Assembly (NCBI RefSeq): GCF_031143425.1
Contig: NC_090437.1
Location: 842,841,978-842,905,977, forward strand
Origin: Pleurodeles waltl
Taxonomy: Eukaryota > Chordata > Amphibia > Caudata > Salamandridae
Length of the DNA stretch: 64,000 nucleotides
Direction: 5' to 3'
Part shown: piece after piece, positions 10,952 through 21,610 of the stretch
Numbering within the stretch: position 1 is the first letter of the stretch
Layout of the letters: each line of letters opens with the position of its first letter
Program-made: the position numbers and the translations under genes
The notes under the pieces: model-generated
Seen by the model: only the letters and a program-made list of their open reading frames with translations
Told to the model about the DNA's origin: nothing
Databases searched by the model: none

Positions 10952-11856
10952 TGTTTTGCTTTACTGCTGACTGAGCCAAAATACACACACTGAGAGGAGT
11001 CGAAAATATTCTCTGGAATGCACCTCTTAATCTGATGAAGACATTTATTATATCTTTTTGCAAGGCTTGTGAAGGAAGGCCTGTATAGCCAAAAGTGTAC
11101 TTTTGAAATGTGCAACAATGAAGTAAGACCATGTACAAAGAATCTTCAATCTATAAACAGCAAATATATACATGCAAGGATACAAACACCTATATTGATA
11201 TATGTATATATATGCATACACAATGCAAAGCAAATAATTAATAAAAATGCATCACCATAGGGCCTGTCTGGTGCTTCATCTTTCTCCTGCCAGCAAGTCG
11301 TTGATCCCCGGTTCAACCACAATGAGAAAGAGAGATCTCTACCCATACGGGAAATATATCAGGCATTCAACGTCTAAATCCTGATTGAGGTCTCTGAATC
11401 TCCCACTGCTGACCTGGGTCTCTTTTATACCTTAAACAACGAGGAAGGACTTTTCTGGAAAAAACCCTCCCGCTTGGTAAGAAGTATTAACAAATACTGG
11501 CTATTTTAGGTGGGGTTTGAAAGAAACACGTTGGAACTTGGTGTATTTCCCAAAACGAAACTGTTCCCTACTATACCATAAACATCAGTCTAGTACATCC
11601 TTATCTTGCTAACTGACTCCTTCATGTTATGTCCTAGCCCTTTGGTGAGAAAAGAACACGCAGAATAGAAAACACATTGCATCACATGTTTTGTACGGAA
11701 AACTACTTGTACTTTTAATGTGGCAGTGAAGCTAAGGATAAGCTGACTACAAAATGGAGTCTATAACTGGTGACCACTAATGTGACGGTGGACAGCTAAG
11801 CCAAGTGCAAAGTGGTGCGACACGAAGTCAGTGGTCAAAACTCAAATATCACTACA
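10952..11856 (-). repeat. ERV 5' LTR (905 bp)
   Basis: Direct repeat of 3475-4393 with the same TG...CA ends, 14 bp shorter because of small indels (for example in the AT-rich tract near 11196-11220). Followed by the CTCAC target duplication at 11857-11861. Confidence 0.9.
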
Positions 11857-11861
11857 CTCAC

Positions 11862-12640
11862 ATGTGAAGTAGACTCATCTGGGGGAAAAACATCTGTGTA
11901 TATTGTGTGTAGTACAGGAATTGACAGCACTACAATTCCCAGCAGGAACTGTTCTTCAATTCCAAAAAAACAGAACAGTGTATTCTTCTCAAAATTACCT
12001 TGTTTGTCAACTCCCCACTGAAGTTTAGCCATCTGGGAGGATGACATTTGTAATGTGTGTGTGTAGTACAGGGACTGACAGGAATACTAGGGCCAGGAGG
12101 CACTGGTACTATCACTCCAAACACCAGAACATTGTCCTCTTCTGTGAAGACCACAGTATTTTAAATCTCATATGATGTGTACTCTCTGGAGAAGTTGGCA
12201 TCTGTCAGGTATTGAGGAGTAGTGAGAGTGACAGGACTTCAATTAACAGCAGGCACTGTTCTCCCAACTTCAAACACCAAAACAGTGTTCTCCCCTCAAA
12301 ATACTCCTGTGTACCAGATCATCAATGAAGTGTGCTCACCTGGGAGGAAATCCTCAGTATAGTGTGTGTAATACAGGGATTTACATGGCTGAAACTCACA
12401 GGAGGCTCCCTTACTGTCACTCCAACCACCAATCAGTGTATACTTGCCAAAATACCCTTCTTTGGGAATTCACATATGAAGTGTCCTCACCTGGGGGAAT
12501 GACATACAACTAGTGCATGAAGTACAGGGAGTTACATGACTGCAAAGGCCAGGAGGCTGTGTTTCTCCAGCTCCAAACACAATCCCAGTCTGCATCTGTC
12601 CAAATACTCCTGTTCGTTAACTCGCAAAAGAAGTGTATTC
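11862..12640. repeat. Tandem repeat of about 152 bp within the Harbinger intron
   Basis: Five diverged units begin near 11866, 12016, 12172, 12325 and 12476, with a partial sixth near 12628. Each carries a 'gaagtgtcctcacctgggg' block followed about 35 bp later by 'tagtacagggacttacatg' and a cysteine/proline-biased stretch. The array lies between the Myb exon 1 donor and the exon 2 acceptor, so it was probably intronic. The ERV inserted at its left edge. Confidence 0.75.
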
Positions 12641-12736
12641 ACCCCCAAATCCCAACCCCGTTCTGATGACTGTTCCTGTGTGTCAAATAAACTTTTTTTG
12701 TGTGACCGTAACCTTTGCCTTATTACCCCCTGTCCC

Positions 12737-12902
12737 AGACCCAGGAGGACCCCACCAATCTCCCAGGCTGTCCCTTCCACCTTCAAGGCCTCCCCTGCAA
12801 GTAGCCATACCTCTCCCCCTCCAAGAAGAAGCCCACCCCTCCCAAGAAGAACACCAGCCTGCCCACCTCAAACCCCCCTCCAAAATCTGATCCCCCACCC
12901 CC
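12737..12902 (+). pseudogene. Harbinger Myb-like gene, proline-rich exon 2 (putative)
   Basis: A pyrimidine-rich tract ends in 'ccccctgtcccag' at about 12736, a plausible acceptor. An open proline/serine-rich stretch follows ('SPPPRRSPPLPRRTPACPP'), then 'ccagGTAATC', a plausible donor near 12908. Proline-rich linkers after the Myb domain are common in Harbinger accessory proteins. The pairing with the exon at 2991 is inferred from order and strand; the phase was not verified because exon 1 is frameshifted. Confidence 0.4.
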
Positions 12903-13149
12903 CCCCAGGTAATCCCTGAGATGCCTACCTGCCACCTAGATGCCCCTTCATGTGAAGGTTCCCTGGCAGGAAAAGGAGTCAATTGTTGGTGCAGTACTGT
13001 GCACTTTATAAATGGTTGGACTGACCAATGTCCTTGGACATTTCCCATTTGGCCAGAGTGGTTTTGTTTTGGGTACACATTTGTCCTCTAATTCTTTTTC
13101 TAGCTTCACGTTGTTCCTGAGTAACTTTGGTTGTGTGCAGTTTTGGGCT

Positions 13150-14520
13150 TATCCTCCCGAAAAATGATTTCGGGATATTCTGGCTATGATACGGATGTTT
13201 CAGCCTCTATCCTGGATTTCGGTGAGAATGACACAATGTCAGCTGTTTTGCGATTTGGAGTTTCCAAGGCGGCACTCGCCTAGCAACACTTTTCGTCACA
13301 AGTGGAACTCAAGCCTCTTGCACGCCTTCTGGCCAGTACCACTTCTGGCCAGACTTCTGAAGAAGATCAGGCAAGACCGGGCCCAAGTAATCCTGGTTGC
13401 TCCAGACTGGGCACGATTCCAAGCTATTGAGCATTGTCAACGATCCTCCGATCAGACTGCCTCCTCGGGAGGATCTTCTGTCGCAGAAGCAGGGGACGGG
13501 CATCCAACCAAACCGAACCTGTCCAGTCTCTGCCTTCTTGCGTGGATATTGAGTGGCATGGTGTATCAACAAGTCTGTTGATTCTCCTCTCTGCACCTTT
13601 CTCCGAGGTTCTCTTCTTTAGTCTCTCTCTCTTGCATTGCAGGGCTGTTATCTGGGCACCCTAATGGGATATTTGTCTGCCATCTCTGCCTTTGTAAGGC
13701 TTCTCTATTAAAATCCCCCATTGTTTGGAGGTTTCTTAAAGGTCCGACACATATGCTCCCTCCTGTCCTGTTCATAATGCCTCAATGGGATTTTAACTTG
13801 GTCCTCACATATCTCATGTGTGCTCCTTTCGAGCCACTCCACAACTGTCCTCTAGCTCTCTTGACACTTAAGACTGCCTTCTTGATTACCATCACCTCTG
13901 CTCGCAGAGTGAGTGAGCTTCATGCTATGTCTTTGAAGCCACCATTCCTGGCACTAGCAGTGCATCCTGACAAAGTGGTGCTTCGTACCAGGGCTTCTTT
14001 TCTTCCGAAAGTAGCAACACCTTTTCACGTAGGCCAATCTATCACCATGCCTACTTTTTACGCACCCTCACATCTCTCTCATGAGAAAGAGAGACTCCAC
14101 TGTCTGGATCCAAAAAAAGCATTGGCATTCATCCTAGATCCTACCAAAGATTTATGGGTGGACGACCAACTCTTTGTTGCTTATGTGGGTGTGAAGAAAT
14201 GCAAGTCAGTGCCGAAGAGGACGATCTTGCGATGGGTAGTCCTCTGCATGAAGGTGTGCTACGCTTTGGCGAAAAAGCAACCCCTAAGGGTTTGCGCACT
14301 CATTCAACCAGAGCAACTGCTGCTACTACAGCATTAACACGCAGAGTTCCAGTCTTGAATATCTGCCAGGCTGCAACGTGGGCGTCTCTGCAGGACTTTT
14401 TGGTGTGATCTTGGTAGCAGAGCCCACCACTGGGGATGAGTCTCTTTTTGCCCTGTTGTTGAAGAGGAGAGAGATACCACAGCACTGTCCATATGCGATT
14501 CACCATAGCCCTGCTACATG
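13150..14520 (+). mobile_element. DIRS-like retrotransposon fragment: RNase H end and tyrosine recombinase
   Basis: The frame at 13186-13581 contains 'LLKKIRQDRAQVILVAPDW', the block that follows RNase H in DIRS elements. The frame at 13753-14337 contains 'TSARRVSELHAM', the first catalytic Arg region of the tyrosine recombinase. A shift near 14280 is followed by 'LRTHSTRATAA', the HxxR box, and 'ICQAATWASLQDFL'. The frame then stops where the tyrosine nucleophile would be expected. DIRS elements integrate through this recombinase instead of an integrase. No gag or RT is present here, so only the 3' half survives. No inverted terminal repeat was recognised. Confidence 0.8.
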
Positions 14521-16058
14521 CATAGTATGATAAGCCATTCCCTGTCCTGCTGCTCTTTGAAGATTTGGTGGGTTTGGCAGTTTAGGAAGATTGTGGGGGA
14601 CATGTTTGTGTTTGAGTTGCTGGGCAAGGGTGCTTCACACATGGCAGTTTCCACTCTGTAGGCAACCTACTGACATTTGAAGATGCACAACTCGACTTTG
14701 GAGTAGGACTGGGACAGTTTCTTCAATATGCACGAAAATCTAGAATGGCGATAGAGCTCTGGTTGTGTTTCCTGGCAGCTCCTGCAACCTCTATAATCTT
14801 GGCTGAACTTTTAGAGATGGTACCTTTCCACATGCAATGTCTCACCTTTATAATACATTCAAGGGCAATAAACAAAAGAAGTTATTATTAATATGGTTCA
14901 ACACATATGGGAAAACGAGCTGGAGATGCCACTGACGATGGGGAGTGGAGTCAAAATTATGCACATATACAGCTGATCCCTGGTAAAGCTAAGTTTAAAA
15001 TGACCCACTTTAATTTCTTAACAGGCTATGTGCTATTGTGAATATGCCTATTGTTATGTCCATCAAACACTGTCTTCTTAACAGGATGGCTAAGAAATAA
15101 AAAATGATGTATAAATTTACATTACTGGGACTAGTGCTGGCAAAATATTGCATTTCCATTCAGTGGTTTAAGCTGTGCAGCCCTTGGAAGAAGGATCTAT
15201 TAGAATGGGCAACTGAGGAGGAAATCAGGATGAAAATGGTGCAGATGAATAAAAACATTGTCAGGTGAAATGTGATATTAAGCTGATGTTTATGTACCCG
15301 TAGCAGTGGTCCATGCCATATATTGTCTTTATCAATCTTTCGCTACTGTACATGTTTATGATACAAGTTTAAATACATCTTTAAAAAAAGCATATATGTA
15401 TTATCAGGAAATCCCTTGTACACATGAGACTAGACCTCCCGTGCACCCTTAAAAAGTGAAACAGCAGGAATGAAGGCCATGTTTTGTAGGAGTTGGAAAG
15501 GCTGTGCAGTAGAAAAGATGTGTTTGGGCCAACACGTGTGAGTTGGGTCAGTGTTGGAGGAGGTTTGGTGGCTGATCGTGACCTGGCTTCCTTTCTCCCT
15601 AGTTGCTAGACTGATCGCTTTTTATGGAGCTGTCAGCCCTCATGATATTGAAAAACACTCCCCCATAATCATTGAGCTGATTTAGGGACTGAAGTACCAA
15701 GCAACTGCCTGAGATTGTGTGGCCTCTTTGTGACATTAATAGTGTCTTCCTTGAGAGTGACATTTCCCTGAGTATCCCTTCCTTAATAGTCCTGAATATG
15801 GATTCTTTGTTGACAGGAGAAGTAGCTGTTCTAGGTATTATCTCTCCCTCTGTTAATGTTGTCTGGGCATTAGAAATTGTGGTTCCTTAAGGCATGAGGG
15901 ATCTTAAGGTAGCAGCATCCAGAAGGTGAACCCTTACTAGCTGATTGGCTTGAAGTTTGGCCTATCCAATACCTTGGCTTTTAGCATTCATCTTTGAGTG
16001 TACAGTGATCTTGTTATGTGAATTGACCATTGTCAAGCTTAAAGGCACAAGTCCAGTC
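14521..16058. other. Unassigned interval
   Basis: AT-rich sequence without a recognisable coding frame or a repeat I can name. It could be intron or old, eroded repeats. Confidence 0.4.
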
Positions 16059-16061
16059 ATA

Positions 16062-16674
16062 GGGGGTTACTATGACCTTGGTAGGCCCACTGCAGGATTG
16101 TTAAAGCTGCAGGGAGGATGTTGCCATTATGCCAGCGGCGGCCCCCCTCCCCCGTAGTTTTACAATGTTCCCGCCAGGCTGACCAGTGGGAACATTGTAT
16201 TACAACGTTCCCGTGGGCTGACCAGCATGAACGGTGCTATGGTATTGGTCTAGGCTCCCTTAAGGTGGCTGAAGCCAATACCATAGAACAACAGCACCTC
16301 GACATGCACACTGTATGCAGAGCAGACAGTGTGCTTTCCGAAGGTGCTGGGCAGGGGGGCCCTTGCACTGCCCCTGCTCTTTTGCCCCCAGCACTGTGTT
16401 TCCACCAGCCTTTCCATTGCAGGGTTCCAGCCACGGAAAAGGCTAGTGGACACAGGAGATGTAATCAGCACGGCGGCGCTGAGTTCAGTGCTGCCATGGC
16501 TGACCACGAGTCCGACTGCCGTCAGCCCTCAAGAACCTTGTTCCTGGCAGTGACAGCCATCCCCTGGTGGTCCTTTTGCCATGGTCATAATGGGGTAGTC
16601 GGACTGCCTGGAGTGCAGCCGTCCACTGCCACATGTCTTCCAGTCCTTGGACCGCCATACTTGTAATGAGGCCC
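16062..16674. mobile_element. Serial-hairpin MITE, 613 bp, 3-bp TSD (ATA)
   Basis: It starts GGGGGTTACTATGACC and ends TAATGAGGCCC, flanked by ATA at 16059-16061 and 16675-16677. The interior is a chain of short inverted repeats: ACAATGTTCCC with its complement near 16163-16200, CTATGGTATTGG with its complement near 16238-16283, and CACACTGTatgcagagcagACAGTGTG near 16306-16335. There is no coding capacity. GGGCC-type ends and a 3-bp duplication suggest mobilisation by a Harbinger-type transposase. Confidence 0.65.
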
Positions 16675-16677
16675 ATA

Positions 16678-18317
16678 ATGTGCCTTTGCTCTGATAATCC
16701 TTTGTGCAGGCCTCATTATCATGTGGTGGAGACCCTAAGATGCAAATGAACCACACAACCTGGATGACATAGTGAGTCATTCGTAGTCAGACTACAGTAA
16801 TAGATTGTCCTAATAATGTTTTGCGTTAGTAGCAGGGCTCAGAAAAATAATCTTAGATTGTTTGTGAAGGTGCAGAGATGATGGTGACAATAGGAAATTT
16901 CATAGGGAGCTAGTTATCTTTTGTCAAATGTAATCCTTTTTTGCCATTTGCCCCTATTTCTATTTCTCTGGATTTCTAGTATTTTCACTTCTGCACTTGC
17001 TATAGCTTTTTTTTCAAATGTGAGCTTATTATGTTTAAACAAATAACTGCTGCTTTCAAAGTGATGTGACTGCAGAGTCCATCTATTTGGACGTAGGAGT
17101 GAAGGATATATTAGTCCATCCTTCTTGTCAAACATAATCATTTATTTTTAATTTACATGTTTACATCACAGCATCTGTTGCTAGAGTCACTTTATCTATA
17201 AAATGTAATATGCAATTAAATTGTTACATTTTGGGTTGAAAATGCTGTCAAAATGTAATTTGCAGCATATAAATAATCTGCTTTGAAAATACCAGTGGTA
17301 AATTTAAAATGTGCTCATCTGTTTTTTTTTTAGCAGTTTTGAGACCTGAAATAGTCTGCCTGAGCTACGCCAAAGCTGATATTTAAAGCACCTCTGCAGC
17401 TGTCACTGGAAAGCTAATCATTGCCCAGATGGAAGGAATGAAAGGCCTACTAACTTGGGATATCTGTCCCTAAACATACTCTATTACACATTTCCCATTA
17501 AGCAGAGGCATTGGGGGTCCATTTCAGCCAACCGCTAGAGGAGGCGTGGACCAAATGTTGGCCCCTGTGAGAAGCATTTGAACCACCAAACTGGGATGGC
17601 CAGGGTAGTTTTGGAATGAACAGAAAAGCAAAACAGAGCTGAGGCAGGAATTCACCAGAGTGGATTTTTGGTGCCTATAACTCTGGGATAGTTTCAATAT
17701 CTTTAAGCATGTATTGAATGAATCCCTGTACTGCAAAACAAGGAGTGGTTGGCCTATGTACAATTGACTAGATGTCACCACCAACTATAGACAGGTTTAC
17801 ATGTTAGAATGTCTTAGTTGATTTCCTTCTCCGTCTGAACATCCACTTCTAGAACTCTTTTCTAGGACTGGTGGTGCCAGTAAACCACTGACTGACAAAG
17901 CTAACGGGGATCAAAGTCCTGGCAGTAAAGCATGCTTACCCCTGTGGAATGTACTTCCAGTGGCTGCAGTGTAAATAAGTGCCTTAGACATTTGAGTTGT
18001 AGCTTTTATGTAAACCTAAAATCTCAGTTTTGAGGACCCGCCCCTCTTGCATGTGCAAAAGGGGAATTGCAGTATGTCCTGAAAATCTGAACATTATCTG
18101 TGCAAGTTCGTAGAGTTACCAGAATGTGTGGAAAAACTTAGAATTTTCTCATAAACCTACCCGACCTCCAGAAAAGTTTCTAAGTCCCAAGATAAAACTT
18201 CTCAGCCATCCAATAATTTGTAGCTCAGTCACAGAGGGTGCTTATGTTACTTCCTAGTCAGCTGCAGGAAGGAAACTAGTTCATTCTCGTTTTCTTTCAT
18301 TGTCTGTAGGACAACAT
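16678..18317. other. Unassigned interval
   Basis: Mostly AT-rich. A T9 run followed by AG at about 17323-17333 resembles a splice acceptor, but the sequence after it meets stops in all useful frames and has no donor. Nothing else is supported. Confidence 0.4.
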
Positions 18318-18320
18318 TAA

Positions 18321-18865
18321 GGGCCTCATTCTGACCGCCAGGGTGGAGGCCGGCTGAAGCACCGCCAACAGGCTGGCGGTGCTTCATTTTGTATTCCGAA
18401 CGCGGCTGTGAAGCTGCGGTCGCCCAGCCGGGTCCGGCGGTTTTCCGCTGGATTTCCCCCGGCTGGGGGAATCCTCCATGGTGGCGCTGCTTGCAGCGCC
18501 GCCATGGGGATTCCGACCCCCTTCCTGCCAGCCTGTTTCTGCCGGTTTTCACCGCCAGAAACAGGATGGCGGGAACGGGTGTCGTGGGGCCCCTGGGGGC
18601 CCCTGCACTGCCCATGCCACTGGCATGGGCAGTGCAGGGGCCCCCTAACAGGGCCCCATAAAGATTTTCACTGTCTGCATAGCAGACAGTGAAAATCGCG
18701 ACAGGTGCAACTGCACCCGTCGCACCCCTGCAACTCCGCCGGCTCCATTCGGAGCCGGCTTCCTTGTTGCAGGGCCTTTCCCGCTGGGCCGGCTGGCGCT
18801 CTTTTGGCGGTCGCCCGCCGGCCCAGCGGGAAAGCCAGAATGGCATCCGCGGTCTTCTGACCCTC
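18321..18865. mobile_element. Serial-hairpin MITE, 545 bp, TSD TAA
   Basis: It starts GGGCCTCATTCTGACC and ends TTCTGACCCTC, with TAA on both sides (18318-18320 and 18866-18868). The GC-rich interior is built from consecutive hairpins: ACCGCCAAC/GCTGGCGGT, a CTGCACTGCCCATGCC arm with its complement, CACTGTCTGC/GCAGACAGTG, GCCGGCTCC/GGAGCCGGC, and CCCGCTGGGCCGGC with its complement. The same modules recur in reverse order in the element at 34976-35538. Open frames on both strands are a consequence of high GC content. Confidence 0.75.
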
Positions 18866-18868
18866 TAA

Positions 18869-19376
18869 ATTCCTGCCTTTTCCTGTGCTTTCTTAAATAG
18901 AGGTTTTGATTTCTATATGACCTTTGATTCCTAAATCATTTTTTCTTAATATATGTGATACTTTCTTACAAACGTATTGCCATTTAAACTAACGTGGTGT
19001 AGACCTTATTAAGTTCTTTATTTTGTAAGTGTGTTATTTGAGTAGATTCGTCATGTATTTTCTCTGAGAAAACCTTGCCATCCTAAGGAGAGTGATGGAG
19101 TGTGGGGCCTTTTTCAGGAGACCCAGGGAATGGGGGTATTGCATTCAAATTGTATCAATGAAAGCATTTAACCACTGGTGTCCTGGGTCTTTACCTCGGT
19201 GTTGAACCCAAAACCGAACACTAATTACTCCCTTAAGACACTAGACTCTCACTGTAGCAAAGTTGTGCAGTCCAAGGCTTATTCAGGAAATGTGTGGGCT
19301 AGAAACTCAGAACTCAATAAGGCACCTAAGCTTTACATGGTTTTGTAAATCTGTGGAAGCATCAAAAACCAAGGGT
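18869..19376. other. Unassigned interval
   Basis: No coding frame or clear repeat structure recognised. Confidence 0.35.
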
Positions 19377-19601
19377 GTTCAGTGGAAACACCCACCGCAA
19401 TGCTTATGGAATGCCTCCCAAGCATAGAGTAAGGCAACCCATCGATTTATGCTGTCTTGCCTTACTCTGTATCTATCAGGCCATTCAAAGCCACACAAAG
19501 TGGCTTTTTGTGGCCTCGTAGATATGATTTTGTAGTCTGAGCCACCAAGGCTTCACAAGAAGTGGCGCTGCAGCAGTGCAAGAGGCTCATAAATATGCCC
19601 C
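19377..19601. mobile_element. Hairpin MITE fragment ending ATAAATATGCCCC
   Basis: The right end reads CTCATAAATATGCCCC followed by TAA, a GGGGC-type Harbinger-like terminus with a 3-bp target. Inside are hairpins GAGTAAGGCAA/TTGCCTTACTC and AGCCACacaaaGTGGCT. The left terminus is not identifiable, so this is a partial copy. Confidence 0.5.
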
Positions 19602-19924
19602 TAAGTGTGCAGACTAAAGGGTGACAATGCTTACCAAAAATAAATGCATATGTAGCAGATTCTCATGATTAGAGGAAAATGTGTAAAAGTAACCATTAGG
19701 CAAGGATGTCAAGTTAAAAAATGAAATCTAAAATGGAGACTCAGTGCTGGCCCTGCGTCGGTTCCAGTGGAACTTACTCATACCAATCCATCTTACTTAC
19801 CAGGCCTAAACCCATTAATGTCCCTGGTTCCATGGAAGTGGCTTGGGAAACAAGAAGATGAAAACAATTATTGTCTATGTAACAGTATCCCAGATGTTGC
19901 ATTTTAAGTGATATGATAGGAATT

Positions 19925-21610
19925 TAGGCAAAGCGATGCTAGCTCTTCGCACCCAGATTTCCTTTTGGTCTTCTCTCCCACTGATGATAGCCTATTTCTT
20001 GGTGAAGATGAAAGCCCTATCTTGTTTCCTGAACTATTTTATTATCCTCCCATTGCTTGTTCCGCACTCCTTTTCCATGACAACTGGACCCATCCTTTAT
20101 AACATTAATCTGTAGGGGCAGGATGGTACTGTTTGGCAAACGCTACACTAAAACTTCCTGTAACTGCAAGCGGGCTGCTTCTTTCAGATTTTGAGACCTC
20201 CTACTTGGCTGCTCAATTGCAATGGCCGATTCGCTGGCATATGGGGCACTCCCTGTATGAATCTGGATTCACAGTGGCTAAATTTAGAGAAGGTGCATTA
20301 CATGACTCCTTGTTGTGCACCACTCGATCTGGCCCATATGCTACAAGGCTACTTTTCACGGCTTCGGCTTGCTTGGCCAGAACCAAGAAATTGACATACA
20401 AGTTGTCATCCTTTTATTGAGCCTTCCTAGTAAAACAGTGTAGTTACGACCAGTACAGTTGTATCGTTTGGCAAAATGCGCGATTATCCACAGTGCGTGA
20501 CCCTTTTCTCAATCCCAACTTTTATAGTGGCTAATAGTCTTCTTCCTGGGCAATTTCACACTTACGACTATATTCATCAGTCACTTTCTATACTTTTCCA
20601 CACCTGCCACAAGCCACCATCCATGCATGAAGTATAATAAACCCTTTACATCGCTGGCATTGACAGTAAATTGATAAAATGGATATAAAAGGAATTCCTG
20701 GCTGAGGGGGACATGACACTGACTGGAAAAATATACTAGAATATCCTCATATAGTATCCTGAGGCACACAATTCAAATATATTCAATTTAATTTACTCAA
20801 TAGGGAATATCTCACACAACTCACATGTTCACTTCCCAGTGCTAATCTCCTACATATGCTTTGGGCTTGTCCACAGCTCCTAACATATTGGCCCTGCATA
20901 TTAAATACATTGCCCACTATGACTAGTTTCACAATCATGACTTTTCTTGAGACTACTTCCAGGTCTCGTCCCTCTGCCTTCGCCCTAAGCTTGAGAGACT
21001 GGCTGTCACGTTTTCTTGACTTGGCTCGGCTCCTGGTAAAGCAGAATGTCATGATATGCTAGAAAGAGCCTTCTACCCCTATTGCAGTGACCTGCAGAGA
21101 ACCACTCTCCAGTGGGCCCAGTCTGGGAGCATTCTACTACATAGAGAAGAACGTGCAGGCCTCTGAAAATACTTTACTGCCCAAATCTGGGACATATTAG
21201 TTTAACAATTCACAGGCTCCACCAAAGATGACATCCATCCACCCTGCAGCACACCATACACATACGCACATAGTGGGCATTGTTTCCTTTTTCTCTCCTA
21301 CCTTTTAGAGTGTTATCCTTTTCCATTCCTTTTGTTAACCTAATATGGACCACAGCGAGCATGTACTAATCAATGTTCTCTAAATCACAGTCAATGAGTG
21401 GGGGTATTGATATGAGGTGACATGGCAGAGGGAAAAGGGAGAGATCGGGGAGGAAAGGCAGTTCTGGGGTTATATAGTTTTTAATCATTTTTACTATCAA
21501 AAAAGGTGGTATATGGACAACTCTTTAAAGATTAATTTGCTTTCTGTACAAATGTTTGCTATTGCCTGTAACCTGGCCAGACAGTGTACTAGTTTCTGAC
21601 TAATAAGACT
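19925..21610 (+). mobile_element. L1-like LINE ORF2 C-terminal fragment and 3' UTR
   Basis: The frame at 20133-20420 includes 'LLLSDFETSYLAAQLQWPIRW', the conserved L1 block after the RT thumb. The upstream region reads as the 'K..LP...Y.F' segment near 19990-20070. At 20856-21062 'MLWACPQLLTYW' is the L1 C-terminal segment containing the cysteine region, followed by 'LSLRDWLSRFLDLARLLV'. Stops and shifts separate the pieces. The 3' part (21300-21610) is non-coding and lacks a clear poly-A tail. The RT core is absent. Decayed fragment. Confidence 0.7.

Larger units (their letters stand above)
3475..11856 (-). mobile_element. Endogenous retrovirus, ERV-L-like pol with dUTPase, plus env
   Basis: This is a full-length provirus on the minus strand, 8382 bp, bounded by TG...CA LTRs and flanked by the 5-bp direct repeat CTCAC (3470-3474 and 11857-11861). 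Gene order on the minus strand is LTR, gag, protease, RT, RNase H, integrase, dUTPase, pol tail, env, LTR. The dUTPase downstream of integrase, and the style of the RT connection region ('FWRQHIPHLSQIL'), point to ERV-L (class III). All genes are broken by stops and frameshifts. It sits in the intron of a Harbinger Myb-like gene. Notably it still carries an env, which is generally missing from mammalian ERV-L. Confidence 0.9.
2464..12930 (+). mobile_element. PIF/Harbinger-type DNA transposon, split by an ERV
   Basis: The left end is GGGCCTGATTGCGAG, preceded by TTA (2461-2463), the usual PIF/Harbinger target triplet. The element carries a Myb/SANT-like DNA-binding gene, starting near 2991, with a consensus splice donor at about 3375. 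A complete ERV occupies 3475-11856. Harbinger sequence resumes with an intronic tandem repeat and a proline-rich second exon near 12737-12902. I do not see the DDE nuclease gene or the right terminal inverted repeat. DIRS-like sequence begins near 13150, so the right side was probably lost. The extent to 12930 is an estimate. Confidence 0.6.

Noticed and set aside
11857..12640. CRISPR-like array
   Set aside because: Units are about 152 bp, diverged throughout and have no repeat-spacer pattern; the genome is vertebrate.
12536..12919. Single long proline-rich gene
   Set aside because: Only the part after about 12737 looks coding; the first part is the intronic tandem repeat read through.
17323..17400. 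T-rich run plus AG resembling a splice acceptor
   Set aside because: The following sequence has early stops and no good donor, so it is not supported as an exon.
18247..18846. 199-codon minus-strand frame and overlapping plus-strand frames
   Set aside because: They translate the hairpin-rich MITE; palindromic GC-rich DNA gives open frames on both strands.
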